Origin: Pusillimonas sp. UBA3987
GTDB taxonomy: Bacteria; Pseudomonadota; Gammaproteobacteria; Burkholderiales; Burkholderiaceae_B
DNA length: 64,000 nucleotides
Direction: 5' to 3'
Assembly: GCA_002384935.1 (NCBI GenBank)
Contig: DGCD01000014.1
Span: 124,001-188,000 of the forward strand
Below the pieces are notes generated by a model. The model did no database searches, was not told the DNA's origin, and saw nothing but the letters and a program-made list of their open reading frames with translations. Both the position numbers and the translations under genes were made by a program. Shown one piece after another: positions 54,243 to 62,631 of the stretch; the stretch's first letter is position 1, and each line of letters opens with the position of its first letter.

Positions 54243-54866
54243 TTAACGCGAATACAATTCCACAACCATCGACTCGTTGATGTCGCGAGCAACATCGGCA
54301 CGATCGGGGGCTTGTTTGAATGTGCCGGTTAACTTGGTTGCGTCGACTTCAACCCACTGGGGGAAACCGATACCCGCAGCCAGATCAAGGGCTTCGCGAA
54401 TACGGGTTTGCGCCTTGGATTTCTCGCGAATGGTAACCACATCACCGGCATTGACGATCATCGAAGCGATGTCGGCTGTATGGCCGTTTACCTGGATGGC
54501 GCGATGGCTGACCAACTGGCGCGCTTCGGCACGAGTCGAGCCAAAGCCCATGCGGTATACAACGTTGTCCAGACGCGATTCCAGCAACTGAATGAGCGTT
54601 TCGCCTGTGTTGCCACGACGGCGCTCTGCTTCAGCAAAGTATTTACGAAACTGCTTTTCCAGTACGCCGTACATACGCTTGAGCTTTTGCTTTTCGCGTA
54701 GCTGCAAACCGTAGTCGGATGTACGGGCACCTGAAGTGCGTCCGTGCTGACCTGGTTTGGATTCCAGCTTGCACTTGGAATCGAGCGAACGACGGGCGCT
54801 CTTCAGGAAAAGATCGGTACCCTCGCGACGCGAGAGCTTGCATTTAGGTCCAATATAACGTGCCAT
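54243..54866 (-). CDS. rpsD: 30S ribosomal protein S4
   Basis: This is a 207-residue primary rRNA-binding protein. The start MARYIGPKCKLSRREG at 54866 is the conserved S4 N-terminus; a 14-residue upstream extension in frame lies over the rpsK end and is not real. The S4 domain segment RLDNVVYRMGFGSTRAEARQ is present near 105. Confidence 0.97.
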   Translation of the reverse strand: MARYIGPKCKLSRREGTDLFLKSARRSLDSKCKLESKPGQHGRTSGARTSDYGLQLREKQKLKRMYGVLEKQFRKYFAEAERRRGNTGETLIQLLESRLDNVVYRMGFGSTRAEARQLVSHRAIQVNGHTADIASMIVNAGDVVTIREKSKAQTRIREALDLAAGIGFPQWVEVDATKLTGTFKQAPDRADVARDINESMVVELYSR

Positions 54867-54877
54867 GATGCTTCCTC

Positions 54878-55279
54878 TTAAATGCGACGGCGCTTGGGCG
54901 GACGGCAACCATTGTGCGGAACCGGTGTGATATCGGAGATACTTGTGATCTTGATACCCAACGCATTCAACGCACGTACGGACGATTCGCGACCGGGGCC
55001 GGGGCCTTTGATACGTACTTCAAGATTCTTGATGCCGTATTCAATCGCGGTGCGACCTGCCGCTTCAGCAGCAACCTGAGCAGCAAACGGTGTGGATTTA
55101 CGCGAGCCTTTAAAGCCTGCACCACCCGATGTCGCCCAGGACAATGCATTGCCCTGACGGTCGGTAATCGTAATGATTGTGTTGTTGAAGGATGCGTGAA
55201 CGTGCGCAATGCCGTCCGACACAACCTTCTTGATTTTCTTGCGTACGCGCGATGCGCCGCTGTTGGAAGCTTTCGCCAT
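54878..55279 (-). CDS. rpsK: 30S ribosomal protein S11
   Basis: The 133-residue protein has HVHASFNNTIITITDRQGN and the C-terminal DITPVPHNGCRPPKRRRI, both typical of bacterial S11. It sits between rpsM and rpsD. Confidence 0.98.
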   Translation of the reverse strand: MAKASNSGASRVRKKIKKVVSDGIAHVHASFNNTIITITDRQGNALSWATSGGAGFKGSRKSTPFAAQVAAEAAGRTAIEYGIKNLEVRIKGPGPGRESSVRALNALGIKITSISDITPVPHNGCRPPKRRRI

Positions 55280-55296
55280 CTTCTAAGTCCTCGAGA

Positions 55297-55662
55297 TTAT
55301 TTCTTCAGGGAAGCCGCTGCACGACGCGGACCTTTACGGGTACGCGCGTTGGTGCGTGTACGCTGACCACGCACCGGCAGACCACGCTTATGACGCAGGC
55401 CGCGATAGGTTCCCAGGTCGATCAGACGCTTGATAGACAGTTGAACTTCACGGCGCAGGTCACCCTCAACCGTGAACGATCCCACCTGCTCGCGAATTTT
55501 TTCGAGCTCAGCGTCGGTAAGATCCTTGACTTTCTTTGTACGTTCGATGCCGGTTGCGTCACAAATTTGACGAGCACGTGTCGGGCCGACGCCAAAAATG
55601 GCGGTAAGACCGATAACAGTGTGCTGATGCGGCGGAATGTTAATGCCAGCAATACGGGCCAT
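55297..55662 (-). CDS. rpsM: 30S ribosomal protein S13
   Basis: The 121-residue protein starts MARIAGINIPPHQH, has IFGVGPTRARQI and ends in RGLRHKRGLPVRGQRT with a basic tail, the standard S13 pattern. Confidence 0.98.
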   Translation of the reverse strand: MARIAGINIPPHQHTVIGLTAIFGVGPTRARQICDATGIERTKKVKDLTDAELEKIREQVGSFTVEGDLRREVQLSIKRLIDLGTYRGLRHKRGLPVRGQRTRTNARTRKGPRRAAASLKK

Positions 55663-55696
55663 GACTGTTCCTTGTTAATCCGTTACGTGTCGGCAA

Positions 55697-55810
55697 TTAG
55701 CCTTGACGCTGCTTATGACGGGGATCGGTGCAAATTACACGTACCACGCCGTGACGTTTAATAACTTTACAATGACGGCAAATTCTTTTTACCGATGCCA
55801 TTACTTTCAT
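55697..55810 (-). CDS. rpmJ: 50S ribosomal protein L36
   Basis: This 37-residue protein, starting MKVMASVKRICRHCKVIKR, runs from an ATG at 55810 to a TAA at 55697. The zinc-ligand pattern Cys-x2-Cys, then Cys and His (CRHCK...ICTDPRH), is intact, so it is the zinc-containing form. It is the usual last spc gene, between infA and rpsM. Confidence 0.95.
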   Translation of the reverse strand: MKVMASVKRICRHCKVIKRHGVVRVICTDPRHKQRQG

Positions 55811-55842
55811 GGTTGACTCCTAGTTTCCTTTACCCGGGCCGC

Positions 55843-56061
55843 TTATTTCGAGCGGAACACAATTCTGGCGCGAGACAGATCATAGGGCGTGAGTTCCACT
55901 GTGACCTTGTCACCCGGCAAAATCCGGATGTAATGCATACGCATCTTGCCTGAGATATGGCCCAAAACGACATGGCCATTTTCCAGCTTGACGCGGAATG
56001 TTGCGTTAGGCAGGTTCTCTATTACTTCACCCTGCATCTGAATGACGTCATCTTTTGCCAT
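55843..56061 (-). CDS. infA: Translation initiation factor IF-1
   Basis: The 72-residue S1/OB-fold protein starts MAKDDVIQMQGEVIE, has GHISGKMRMHYIRILPGD and ends YDLSRARIVFRSK. It lies between secY and rpmJ, the expected position in betaproteobacteria. Confidence 0.97.
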   Translation of the reverse strand: MAKDDVIQMQGEVIENLPNATFRVKLENGHVVLGHISGKMRMHYIRILPGDKVTVELTPYDLSRARIVFRSK

Positions 56062-56067
56062 TTCAAA

Positions 56068-57393
56068 TTACCGCGTTGGCAGACCCGCGCCTTTGAAGTT
56101 CGCCTTCTTAAGCAACGAATCATACTGTTGAGACATCATGTAGGACTGAGCCTGAGCCATGAAGTCCATCGTTACTACGACAATAATCAAAAGCGAAGTG
56201 CCACCGAAATAAAACGGTACGTTCCAGCGCATCTGCATGAATTCAGGCAGCAGACACACCGCCGTGATGTAGATGGAGCCAACCAGTGTCAGACGCATGA
56301 GAATCTTGTCGATATAACGTGCGGTCTGTTCACCCGGGCGGATACCTGGAACGAAAGCACCACTCTTTTTCAGGTTATCTGCCGTTTCACGACTATTGAA
56401 AACCAAGGCCGTATAGAAAAAGCAGAAGAAAATAATTAACGCTGAGAACAACGTGACATACAGCGGCTGATGCGGAGCCAACGCCCCGGCAAGGTCACTA
56501 AGCCAGCGCATATCGGGGTTGCTGGAAAACCAGCTGGTAATCGTTGCCGGCAACAGAATGATGGACGAGGCGAAAATAGGCGGAATAACACCGGCCATAT
56601 TCAGCTTCAGCGGCAAATGCGAGCTTTGCCCCCCATACATTTTGTTCCCAACCTGGCGCTTGGCATAGTTCACCGTAATACGACGCTGACCACGCTCCAC
56701 GAATACAACGAAATACGTTACCGCCACTACCAGCACCAGAATGAACAGTGCAGACAGGACAGACATGGCGTCGGTACGAACCAGATCCATCATGCCCGAC
56801 AGCGCACTGGGCAGACCCGCCACAATACCGGCGAAGATCAGGATGGAAATCCCATTGCCGATGCCGCGTTCGGTAATCTGCTCACCCAGCCACATCAGGA
56901 ACATGGTTCCGGTGACCAGGGTAACGACCGTCGTGAAGCGGAAAAGCATGCCCGATTCGATCACCAGGCCCGGCTGCGATTCAAGCGCAACAGATATACC
57001 CACCGCCTGAATCAACGCCAGAAACACCGTGCCGTAGCGGGTGTACTGCGTGATTTTGCGGCGCCCGGCCTCGCCTTCTTTCTTCAGGGCTTCAAGCGAG
57101 GGCACGACAACCGACATCAACTGCATGATAATCGCAGCTGAAATGTACGGCATGATACCCAACGCCATTACCGAAAAGCGCTCCAGCGCGCCACCCGAGA
57201 ACATGTTGAACAAGCCCAAGATGCCGCTTTGATTCTGCTGGAACATTTCCGCCAGCGCATCGGGGTTGATACCGGGCGCGGGTATATGCGTACCGAGCCG
57301 GTAAACCACCAGGGCCAGCAGCAGGAAAATGATACGACGCTTTAAATCGCCGTAGCGTGGACCTGCTTTACTCTGTGCCTGAGCCTTAGCCAC
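56068..57393 (-). CDS. secY: Preprotein translocase subunit SecY
   Basis: The 441-residue channel protein has ten hydrophobic segments; conserved parts include the plug region GGALERFSVMALGIMPYISA, GIGNGISILIFAGIV and the C-terminal loop FMQMRWNVPFYFGGTSLLI. It forms the Sec translocon with SecE and SecG and is the only non-ribosomal spc gene apart from infA. Confidence 0.98.
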   Translation of the reverse strand: MAKAQAQSKAGPRYGDLKRRIIFLLLALVVYRLGTHIPAPGINPDALAEMFQQNQSGILGLFNMFSGGALERFSVMALGIMPYISAAIIMQLMSVVVPSLEALKKEGEAGRRKITQYTRYGTVFLALIQAVGISVALESQPGLVIESGMLFRFTTVVTLVTGTMFLMWLGEQITERGIGNGISILIFAGIVAGLPSALSGMMDLVRTDAMSVLSALFILVLVVAVTYFVVFVERGQRRITVNYAKRQVGNKMYGGQSSHLPLKLNMAGVIPPIFASSIILLPATITSWFSSNPDMRWLSDLAGALAPHQPLYVTLFSALIIFFCFFYTALVFNSRETADNLKKSGAFVPGIRPGEQTARYIDKILMRLTLVGSIYITAVCLLPEFMQMRWNVPFYFGGTSLLIIVVVTMDFMAQAQSYMMSQQYDSLLKKANFKGAGLPTR

Positions 57394-57403
57394 CCGTTAC
57401 CCC

Positions 57404-57847
57404 TTATTCAACCAGCGAACCGCCGGCTGCTTCAATTGCCGCACGCGCACCTGCCGTCGCCGAAACGCCTTTAAGCGTGACTTTGCGAGACAATTCGCCT
57501 GACTTGATCACTTTCACGAAACGGACACCGTGGCCAACCACACCTGCCTGCTTCAGGGCCTGGACGTCGATTTCATCAACGGGCAAAGCCTGAATTTCCG
57601 ACAGGCGCACTTCAGCGCGCAGGTGACGACCCATGGAAGTAAAGCCGCGCTTTGGCAAACGGCGATACAAAGGCATTTGACCGCCCTCGAAGCCCACCTT
57701 GTGGAAACCGCCGGAGCGCGATTTTTGACCTTTGTGGCCACGGCCAGCAGTTTTGCCCAGACCGGAGCCAATGCCACGACCAACTCGGCGGCGTTGACGC
57801 TTGCTGCCTGGAGCGGGCTGCAGAGAATTCAATTGCGTTACAGACAT
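57404..57847 (-). CDS. rplO: 50S ribosomal protein L15
   Basis: The 147-residue protein has the glycine/basic-rich start RRRVGRGIGSGLGKTAGRGHKGQ and the C-terminal beta domain with GVSATAGARAAIEAAGGS. It lies between rpmD and secY. Confidence 0.97.
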   Translation of the reverse strand: MSVTQLNSLQPAPGSKRQRRRVGRGIGSGLGKTAGRGHKGQKSRSGGFHKVGFEGGQMPLYRRLPKRGFTSMGRHLRAEVRLSEIQALPVDEIDVQALKQAGVVGHGVRFVKVIKSGELSRKVTLKGVSATAGARAAIEAAGGSLVE

Positions 57848-57858
57848 GTCGATTCCTT

Positions 57859-58047
57859 TCAGACTTCCGAGACCGACACGAGGTAATCCACTTTACGGAT
57901 CATCCCGCGAACCTCGGGGGTGTCGACCAATACGCTAGTGCTATTGACACGACGCAGGCCCAAACCGCGCACTGTAGCGCGATGTGACTGCTTTGTACCA
58001 ATAACAGAACGCACCAGGGTTACTTTGATTTGCTTTTGTGTCGTCAT
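57859..58047 (-). CDS. rpmD: 50S ribosomal protein L30
   Basis: The 62-residue protein has the L30 pattern KVTLVRSVIGTKQSHRATV and GLRRVNSTSVLVDTPEVRGM. The few-base gaps on either side are normal for the operon. Confidence 0.97.
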   Translation of the reverse strand: MTTQKQIKVTLVRSVIGTKQSHRATVRGLGLRRVNSTSVLVDTPEVRGMIRKVDYLVSVSEV

Positions 58048-58050
58048 GAC

Positions 58051-58569
58051 TTACCCCAGAATTTCTTCTACCGACTTGCCACGTTTGGCGGCAACATCGG
58101 CCGGTGTCGAGCAAGCGCGCAAACCATTCAGCGTTGCACGAACCAGGTTGTAGGGATTGCTTGAACCCAAGCTCTTCGCAACCACGTTGCGAACACCCAT
58201 TACTTCGAAAATCGCGCGCATGGGGCCGCCTGCAATCACACCGGTACCTTCGGCAGCAGGCGAAATAAGAACGGTGGATGCACCGTGCTTACCAACAACC
58301 GTGTGGTGCAGTGTGCCACTTTTCAGCGGAACCTTTACCAGACCACGGCGAGCCTGTTCCATTGCTTTTTGAACAGCGACCGGCACTTCACGGGCTTTAC
58401 CTTTACCCATTCCGATGCGACCATCGCCGTCACCCACCACGGTCAGTGCTGCAAAGCTCATGGTGCGACCACCCTTTACCACTTTGCTGACACGGTTAAC
58501 CGCGATCATTTTTTCACGCAAGCCGTCGTCTTCTTTGTCGGCGGTATGCTTGCCTTGTGCTTTAGCCAT
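58051..58569 (-). CDS. rpsE: 30S ribosomal protein S5
   Basis: The 172-residue protein has the double-stranded-RNA-binding segment LREKMIAVNRVSKVVKGGR, then GRIGMGKGKAREVP and GTGVIAGGPMRAIFE. It shapes decoding accuracy in the small subunit. Confidence 0.98.
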   Translation of the reverse strand: MAKAQGKHTADKEDDGLREKMIAVNRVSKVVKGGRTMSFAALTVVGDGDGRIGMGKGKAREVPVAVQKAMEQARRGLVKVPLKSGTLHHTVVGKHGASTVLISPAAEGTGVIAGGPMRAIFEVMGVRNVVAKSLGSSNPYNLVRATLNGLRACSTPADVAAKRGKSVEEILG

Positions 58570-58584
58570 ATGACAATTCCTTGC

Positions 58585-58938
58585 TTAGAACTTCAGGCCG
58601 GCTTCACGCGCGGCTTCGGCCAACGCTTTAACGCGGCCATGATAACGGAAGCCCGAGCGATCAAAAGCAACCTGCTCGATGCCAGCTGCTTTGGCTTTCT
58701 CGGCTACGCGCTTGCCCACCAGGGTTGCTGCGGCCACATTGCTGCCGCTTGCCATTTCCTTGCGAACTTCCGGCTCAATGGTTGAAGCACTGACCAGAAC
58801 GCGATCACCTTCCGGCGAAATAATGTTGGCGTAAATGTGCGAATTGGAGCGGGAAACCGAGAGGCGATTAACACGCAGCTCGGAGATTTTCCGACGGGTC
58901 GCAATTGCACGACGCAAACGGGAGATTCTTTTATCCAT
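58585..58938 (-). CDS. rplR: 50S ribosomal protein L18
   Basis: The 117-residue 5S-rRNA-binding protein starts MDKRISRLRRAIATRRK and ends VAFDRSGFRYHGRVKALAEA, as expected. Confidence 0.97.
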   Translation of the reverse strand: MDKRISRLRRAIATRRKISELRVNRLSVSRSNSHIYANIISPEGDRVLVSASTIEPEVRKEMASGSNVAAATLVGKRVAEKAKAAGIEQVAFDRSGFRYHGRVKALAEAAREAGLKF

Positions 58939-58959
58939 AATTCTTCCTTGCCTGCGCGC

Positions 58960-59493
58960 TTACTTCTTCTTGGTTTCTTTGAGGATGACTGTTTCGTCAC
59001 TATAACGAACGCCCTTGCCTTTATATGGCTCAGGTTCACGATAGGAACGAATTTCAGCCGCTACCTGACCCACAACCTGCTTATCCGAACCCTTAACGAC
59101 GATTTCCGTCTGGGTGGGGCATTCAATTTTGACGCCCTCGGGAATGGGATGCAGCACATCGTGCGAGAAGCCTAACTGCAATTTCAGCGCGTTACCCTGA
59201 AGCTGAGCGCGGTAACCCACGCCAACCAGATTCAGTTTACGTTCAAAACCCTTGCTGACACCGGTAACCATGTTGCTGACCAGTGCTCGCACTGTACCCG
59301 ACATCGCCAATGCATGACGCGAATCGTTGGCAACTGCAAACGTTAACTTGTCTTCCTGCTGCGCGACTTTAACGTCACCGGTAAGCGTTTGCGACAAGGT
59401 GCCCAGTGGGCCCTTGACCATGATCTGGTCGGGGTTCAAGGTGATCTCGACGCCCTTGGGCAGCGTAACGGGATACTTGGCAATACGTGACAT
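58960..59493 (-). CDS. rplF: 50S ribosomal protein L6
   Basis: The 177-residue protein has two repeated domains and the conserved C-terminal GSDKQVVGQVAAEIRSYREP followed by PYKGKGVRY. It starts MSRIAKYPVTLPKGVE. Confidence 0.98.
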   Translation of the reverse strand: MSRIAKYPVTLPKGVEITLNPDQIMVKGPLGTLSQTLTGDVKVAQQEDKLTFAVANDSRHALAMSGTVRALVSNMVTGVSKGFERKLNLVGVGYRAQLQGNALKLQLGFSHDVLHPIPEGVKIECPTQTEIVVKGSDKQVVGQVAAEIRSYREPEPYKGKGVRYSDETVILKETKKK

Positions 59494-59505
59494 ATTAATA
59501 CCCCT

Positions 59506-59901
59506 TTAAGCTACGTAGCACAGAACTTCGCCGCCAACACCCGTTGCACGGGCCTTGCGGTCGGTCATCACGCCACGCGGGGTGGAAACGATTGCCACAC
59601 CCAGGCCGTTCATGACCTGAGGGATCGAGTTGCGACCTTTGTAGATACGCAAACCCGGGCGTGATACACGTTCAATACGCTCGATTACCGGACGACCCGC
59701 ATAATATTTCAGGCCAATTTCAAGAACAGGCTTGGCCTGTTCACCGGTAACTTCAAAACTATCGATATAGCCTTCGTCTTTCAGCACGGCAGCAATGGCT
59801 GCCTTTAGCTTCGAGGAGGGCATGCTGACCGACGTTTTGTTGACCATTTGTGCATTACGCACCCGTGTCAACATGTCGGCGATGGGATCGCTCATGCTCA
59901 T
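59506..59901 (-). CDS. rpsH: 30S ribosomal protein S8
   Basis: The 131-residue rRNA-binding protein opens MSMSDPIADMLTRVRNAQMV and ends RGVMTDRKARATGVGGEVLCYV. In E. coli S8 is the spc autoregulator; whether that applies here is not readable. Confidence 0.98.
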   Translation of the reverse strand: MSMSDPIADMLTRVRNAQMVNKTSVSMPSSKLKAAIAAVLKDEGYIDSFEVTGEQAKPVLEIGLKYYAGRPVIERIERVSRPGLRIYKGRNSIPQVMNGLGVAIVSTPRGVMTDRKARATGVGGEVLCYVA

Positions 59902-59912
59902 GGTGTTTTCTC

Positions 59913-60218
59913 CTACCAGCTAGCTTTAGTCATGCCAGGCACTTCGCCACGCAGCGCCATTTCGCGCAACTTGTGACGGGTGAGCCCGAACTTGGCGTAA
60001 ACGCCACGCGGACGGCCTGTAACCACACAGCGATTACGCTGACGTGTGGGATTGGCATTACGAGGAAGTTTCTGCAATTGCAAGCGCGCCTGATAACGCT
60101 CTTCGTCTGACTTGGACTGATCGTCGATGATCGTCTTCAGTGCAGCGCGCTTGGCAGCATATTTTTCAGCCAGCTTGGCACGTTTAATGTCGCGATTAAT
60201 CAGTGAAAGTTTAGCCAC
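59913..60218 (-). CDS. rpsN: 30S ribosomal protein S14 (zinc-independent)
   Basis: The 101-residue long form lacks the CxxC zinc pairs of the short form; it has NRCVVTGRPRGVYAKFGLTRH and ends PGMTKASW. It follows rplE as usual. Confidence 0.97.
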   Translation of the reverse strand: MAKLSLINRDIKRAKLAEKYAAKRAALKTIIDDQSKSDEERYQARLQLQKLPRNANPTRQRNRCVVTGRPRGVYAKFGLTRHKLREMALRGEVPGMTKASW

Positions 60219-60229
60219 GTCATCGCCCC

Positions 60230-60769
60230 TTAGTTACGAAACGGGAAGCTGAAGGCAGTAAGCAACGCCTTGGCTTCGTCGTCGGTCTTGGCAGTGGTGG
60301 TAATGCTGATGTTCAGCCCGCGCACCGCGTCGATCTTGTCATATTCAATTTCAGGGAAAATGATTTGCTCTTTAACCCCGACGTTGTAGTTACCCCGGCC
60401 ATCGAATGCACGACCCGAAATACCGCGGAAATCCCGTACGCGAGGCAGCGCAACGGCAACCAGGCGATCAAGGAATTCATACATGCGGCGGCCACGCAGC
60501 GTGACCATGCAGCCAATAGGGTAGTTATCACGGATCTTGAAACCCGCGATGGATTTGCGTGTCTTGGTAATCACTGCCTTCTGACCGGCAATTTTCGAGA
60601 GGTCGGAAACGGCGTGTTCAATAACTTTTTTGTCGGCCACGGCTTCAGACACACCCATATTCAGAGTGATCTTGGTAATACGCGGCACTTCCATCACGCT
60701 TTTGTAGCCAAATTTGGCTTGCAGGTCGGCAGTGACCTTGTTGCGGTAATACTCTTGTAAACGAGCCAT
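60230..60769 (-). CDS. rplE: 50S ribosomal protein L5
   Basis: The 179-residue 5S-rRNA-binding protein has VPRITKITLNMGVSEAVADKK, GCMVTLRGRRMYEFLDRL and the C-terminal KTDDEAKALLTAFSFPFRN. Confidence 0.98.
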   Translation of the reverse strand: MARLQEYYRNKVTADLQAKFGYKSVMEVPRITKITLNMGVSEAVADKKVIEHAVSDLSKIAGQKAVITKTRKSIAGFKIRDNYPIGCMVTLRGRRMYEFLDRLVAVALPRVRDFRGISGRAFDGRGNYNVGVKEQIIFPEIEYDKIDAVRGLNISITTTAKTDDEAKALLTAFSFPFRN

Positions 60770-60780
60770 TTTGTCGCCCC

Positions 60781-61101
60781 TTACGCTTTAGCGCCAACGA
60801 CTGCGCCGCTGGAACGAAAAACACGAACTTTACGGCCATCGACATCTTTTACACCCACGCGATCGGCCTTGCCGCTTTCGGGGTTGTAAATAGCCACATT
60901 CGAAATATGAATGGGCATGGTCTTGTCGATGATGCCGCCCTGGGAACCCGCCATGGGGTTAGGCTTGACATGTTTCTTGACGACATTGATACCTTCGACC
61001 AGAACATGATCGGCATCAACGCGCTGAAGCACGGTACCACGACGCTTTTTGTCGCGACCGGTCAAAACAATGACTTCGTCGCCTTTACGAATTTTTTCCA
61101 T
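60781..61101 (-). CDS. rplX: 50S ribosomal protein L24
   Basis: The 106-residue KOW-domain protein starts MEKIRKGDEVIVLTGRDKK and has VEGINVVKKHVKPNPMAGSQG. It starts large-subunit assembly. Confidence 0.97.
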   Translation of the reverse strand: MEKIRKGDEVIVLTGRDKKRRGTVLQRVDADHVLVEGINVVKKHVKPNPMAGSQGGIIDKTMPIHISNVAIYNPESGKADRVGVKDVDGRKVRVFRSSGAVVGAKA

Positions 61102-61110
61102 GATCGCTCC

Positions 61111-61479
61111 TTACAGCACTTCTGGGGCCAGCGACACGATCTTCATGAACTTCTCTGTACGCAATTCGCGCGTAACAGGACCGAAGATACGGGTACCGAT
61201 GGGTTCCAGCTTGGCATTGAGCAATACTGCGGCGTTGCCGCCAAACTTGATCAACGAGCCGTCTTTACGACGTACGCCCTTGGCGGTACGAACCACCACA
61301 GCGTTATAAATTTCGCCTTTTTTGACGCGTCCGCGCGGAGCCGCTTCTTTGACGCTGACTTTGATAACGTCGCCAATAGCGGCATAACGGCGCTTGGAGC
61401 CGCCCAACACCTTGATGCACATGACAGAGCGTGCACCCGTGTTATCGGCCACGTCCAGCGTGGTCTGCATTTGTATCAT
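61111..61479 (-). CDS. rplN: 50S ribosomal protein L14
   Basis: The 122-residue protein starts MIQMQTTLDVADNTGARSVM and has AAPRGRVKKGEIYNAVVVRT. It is the first gene of the spc segment here; no S17/L29/L16 genes precede it in the window, and the next gene upstream is unrelated. Confidence 0.98.
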   Translation of the reverse strand: MIQMQTTLDVADNTGARSVMCIKVLGGSKRRYAAIGDVIKVSVKEAAPRGRVKKGEIYNAVVVRTAKGVRRKDGSLIKFGGNAAVLLNAKLEPIGTRIFGPVTRELRTEKFMKIVSLAPEVL

Positions 61480-61626
61480 GATTGTTCCTGTGCCAACTTA
61501 ATTACGTTTTCTACCAACAATTGGAAAAAACCTAATCAGTTTTGGTCCCGTCAGGTTCAAAATGAACCCTGGGTTGAAATCTTGCCTAATAACGAGTTCT
61601 TGCCAATTTTATTCAGCAAGTTTTCT

Positions 61627-61655
61627 AGTATAAACCGTCAGCGAAAATTACGCAA
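61627..61655 (-). promoter_or_regulatory. Promoter of the spc ribosomal operon
   Basis: Reading leftward, TTGCGT (61655-61650) and TATACT (61632-61627) are separated by exactly 17 bases, close to the sigma70 consensus, and leave a leader of about 140 bases before rplN. It would drive rplN and the following genes independently of any S10 operon transcript. Confidence 0.7.
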
Positions 61656-61675
61656 GGACTATTTCTGAATTTAAA

Positions 61676-61705
61676 GCAGCGCCGCAATCACCTACGCAGC
61701 GCTGC
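61676..61705 (-). terminator. Possible terminator after the maleate-isomerase gene
   Basis: GCAGCGCCGC and GCAGCGCTGC pair with one mismatch around a 10-base loop, with TTT after it on the minus strand. It would stop the upstream transcript just before the spc promoter. The T-run is short. Confidence 0.5.
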
Positions 61706-61747
61706 CTGAATCCGGGCCCCGGAATGCATCAGGGGCGCCCCCGTATT

Positions 61748-62500
61748 TTAATATTTGCCCGACAGCAATGCGCCGGCATTTGGCACTTTGCGTTCCAGCT
61801 CAAGCACTTTCAGCATCTGATACACCGTGCTGATCGCTGCGGTCGTCACAGGCAGGCCCAGGCGGTCTTCAACCTGCTGCACCGACTGGAACGAAGGCAT
61901 CTGCACGCAAGCCGACAACACAACCACATCGACACCCGATGTATTCACTTTCTTGATGTGCTCAGCCGGCGCCAAAGGGTCCTGGCGACCTACGTCAAGA
62001 TTATCGGGAATCTCCAGCGACACCGCATCGTGCACTTCGATTCCTTCATTTTCGATGTAGTCGACCACCAATTGTGTAAGCGGCTTCATGTAGGGGGTAA
62101 GAATGGAAACTTTCTTGGCACCCATGGTTTTCAGGCCTTCGACCAGTGCACCCGCGCTGGATACAACCGGTGCTTCGCCGCCATTGGAAACTGTCACGTC
62201 GTGCAGACGCTGTTCCGACTGGCGATGATAGCCCAGACCCATGCTCATAATGGCCACCAGGCAGGCATAACCGAGCACGTCGACGCGTGCGTCGGACAAT
62301 TCAAGGGCGCAACGGTCGGAGTCGCGATCCATTGCTTCGAGCTCTTCCTTGGTAACCTTCTTCATGCGCATGCGGCTGGAATGGAACGTAAAGCGCTCGG
62401 GGAAATGCGCTTCACGGCTACGCAGCATGAGAGGGATTTCCGTTTCCATTGTGGTGTTGGAGCTGGGCACAATTTGACCGATACGATAGTTACGTGACAT
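61748..62500 (-). CDS. Maleate cis-trans isomerase family protein
   Basis: This 250-residue protein of the Asp/Glu racemase superfamily opens YRIGQIVPSSNTTMETEIP, the maleate isomerase/arylmalonate decarboxylase group signature. The two family cysteine positions are visible in LGYACLVAIMSMG (about 77) and VLSACVQMPS (about 193). Maleate isomerase turns maleate into fumarate, the last step of the maleamate pathway of nicotinate and hydroxypyridine breakdown. It is divergent from a LysR gene. No other nic-type gene is adjacent in the window, so the function is inferred from family only; AAGGTGA precedes the ATG. Confidence 0.85.
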   Translation of the reverse strand: MSRNYRIGQIVPSSNTTMETEIPLMLRSREAHFPERFTFHSSRMRMKKVTKEELEAMDRDSDRCALELSDARVDVLGYACLVAIMSMGLGYHRQSEQRLHDVTVSNGGEAPVVSSAGALVEGLKTMGAKKVSILTPYMKPLTQLVVDYIENEGIEVHDAVSLEIPDNLDVGRQDPLAPAEHIKKVNTSGVDVVVLSACVQMPSFQSVQQVEDRLGLPVTTAAISTVYQMLKVLELERKVPNAGALLSGKY

Positions 62501-62539
62501 TGAAGTTCACCTTATATAATGAGTTGAGTCTGTCCAATC

Positions 62540-62558
62540 ATCGCCGATTCCCGGCGAT
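62540..62558. promoter_or_regulatory. Dyad in the LysR/isomerase divergent promoter
   Basis: ATCGCCG-ATTCC-CGGCGAT is a perfect inverted repeat with 7-base arms about 40 bases before the isomerase start and 74 bases before the LysR start. Its place is right for a LysR regulator that controls both genes; it is not the textbook T-N11-A box. Confidence 0.55.
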
Positions 62559-62631
62559 TAAACCAATATTCATTTCGTCTTGCGTACCATGTTTTACCTA
62601 TAAACGCAGCGCGTGAATCCTACCGGCCAAC

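Noticed and set aside
60907..61668. 253-codon plus-strand frame across rplX-rplN
   Set aside because: It is antisense to two ribosomal protein genes and the spc promoter, with no recognisable domain.
61724..62497. 257-codon frame antisense to the maleate-isomerase gene
   Set aside because: The opposite strand encodes a full-length recognisable protein; this frame has no family features.
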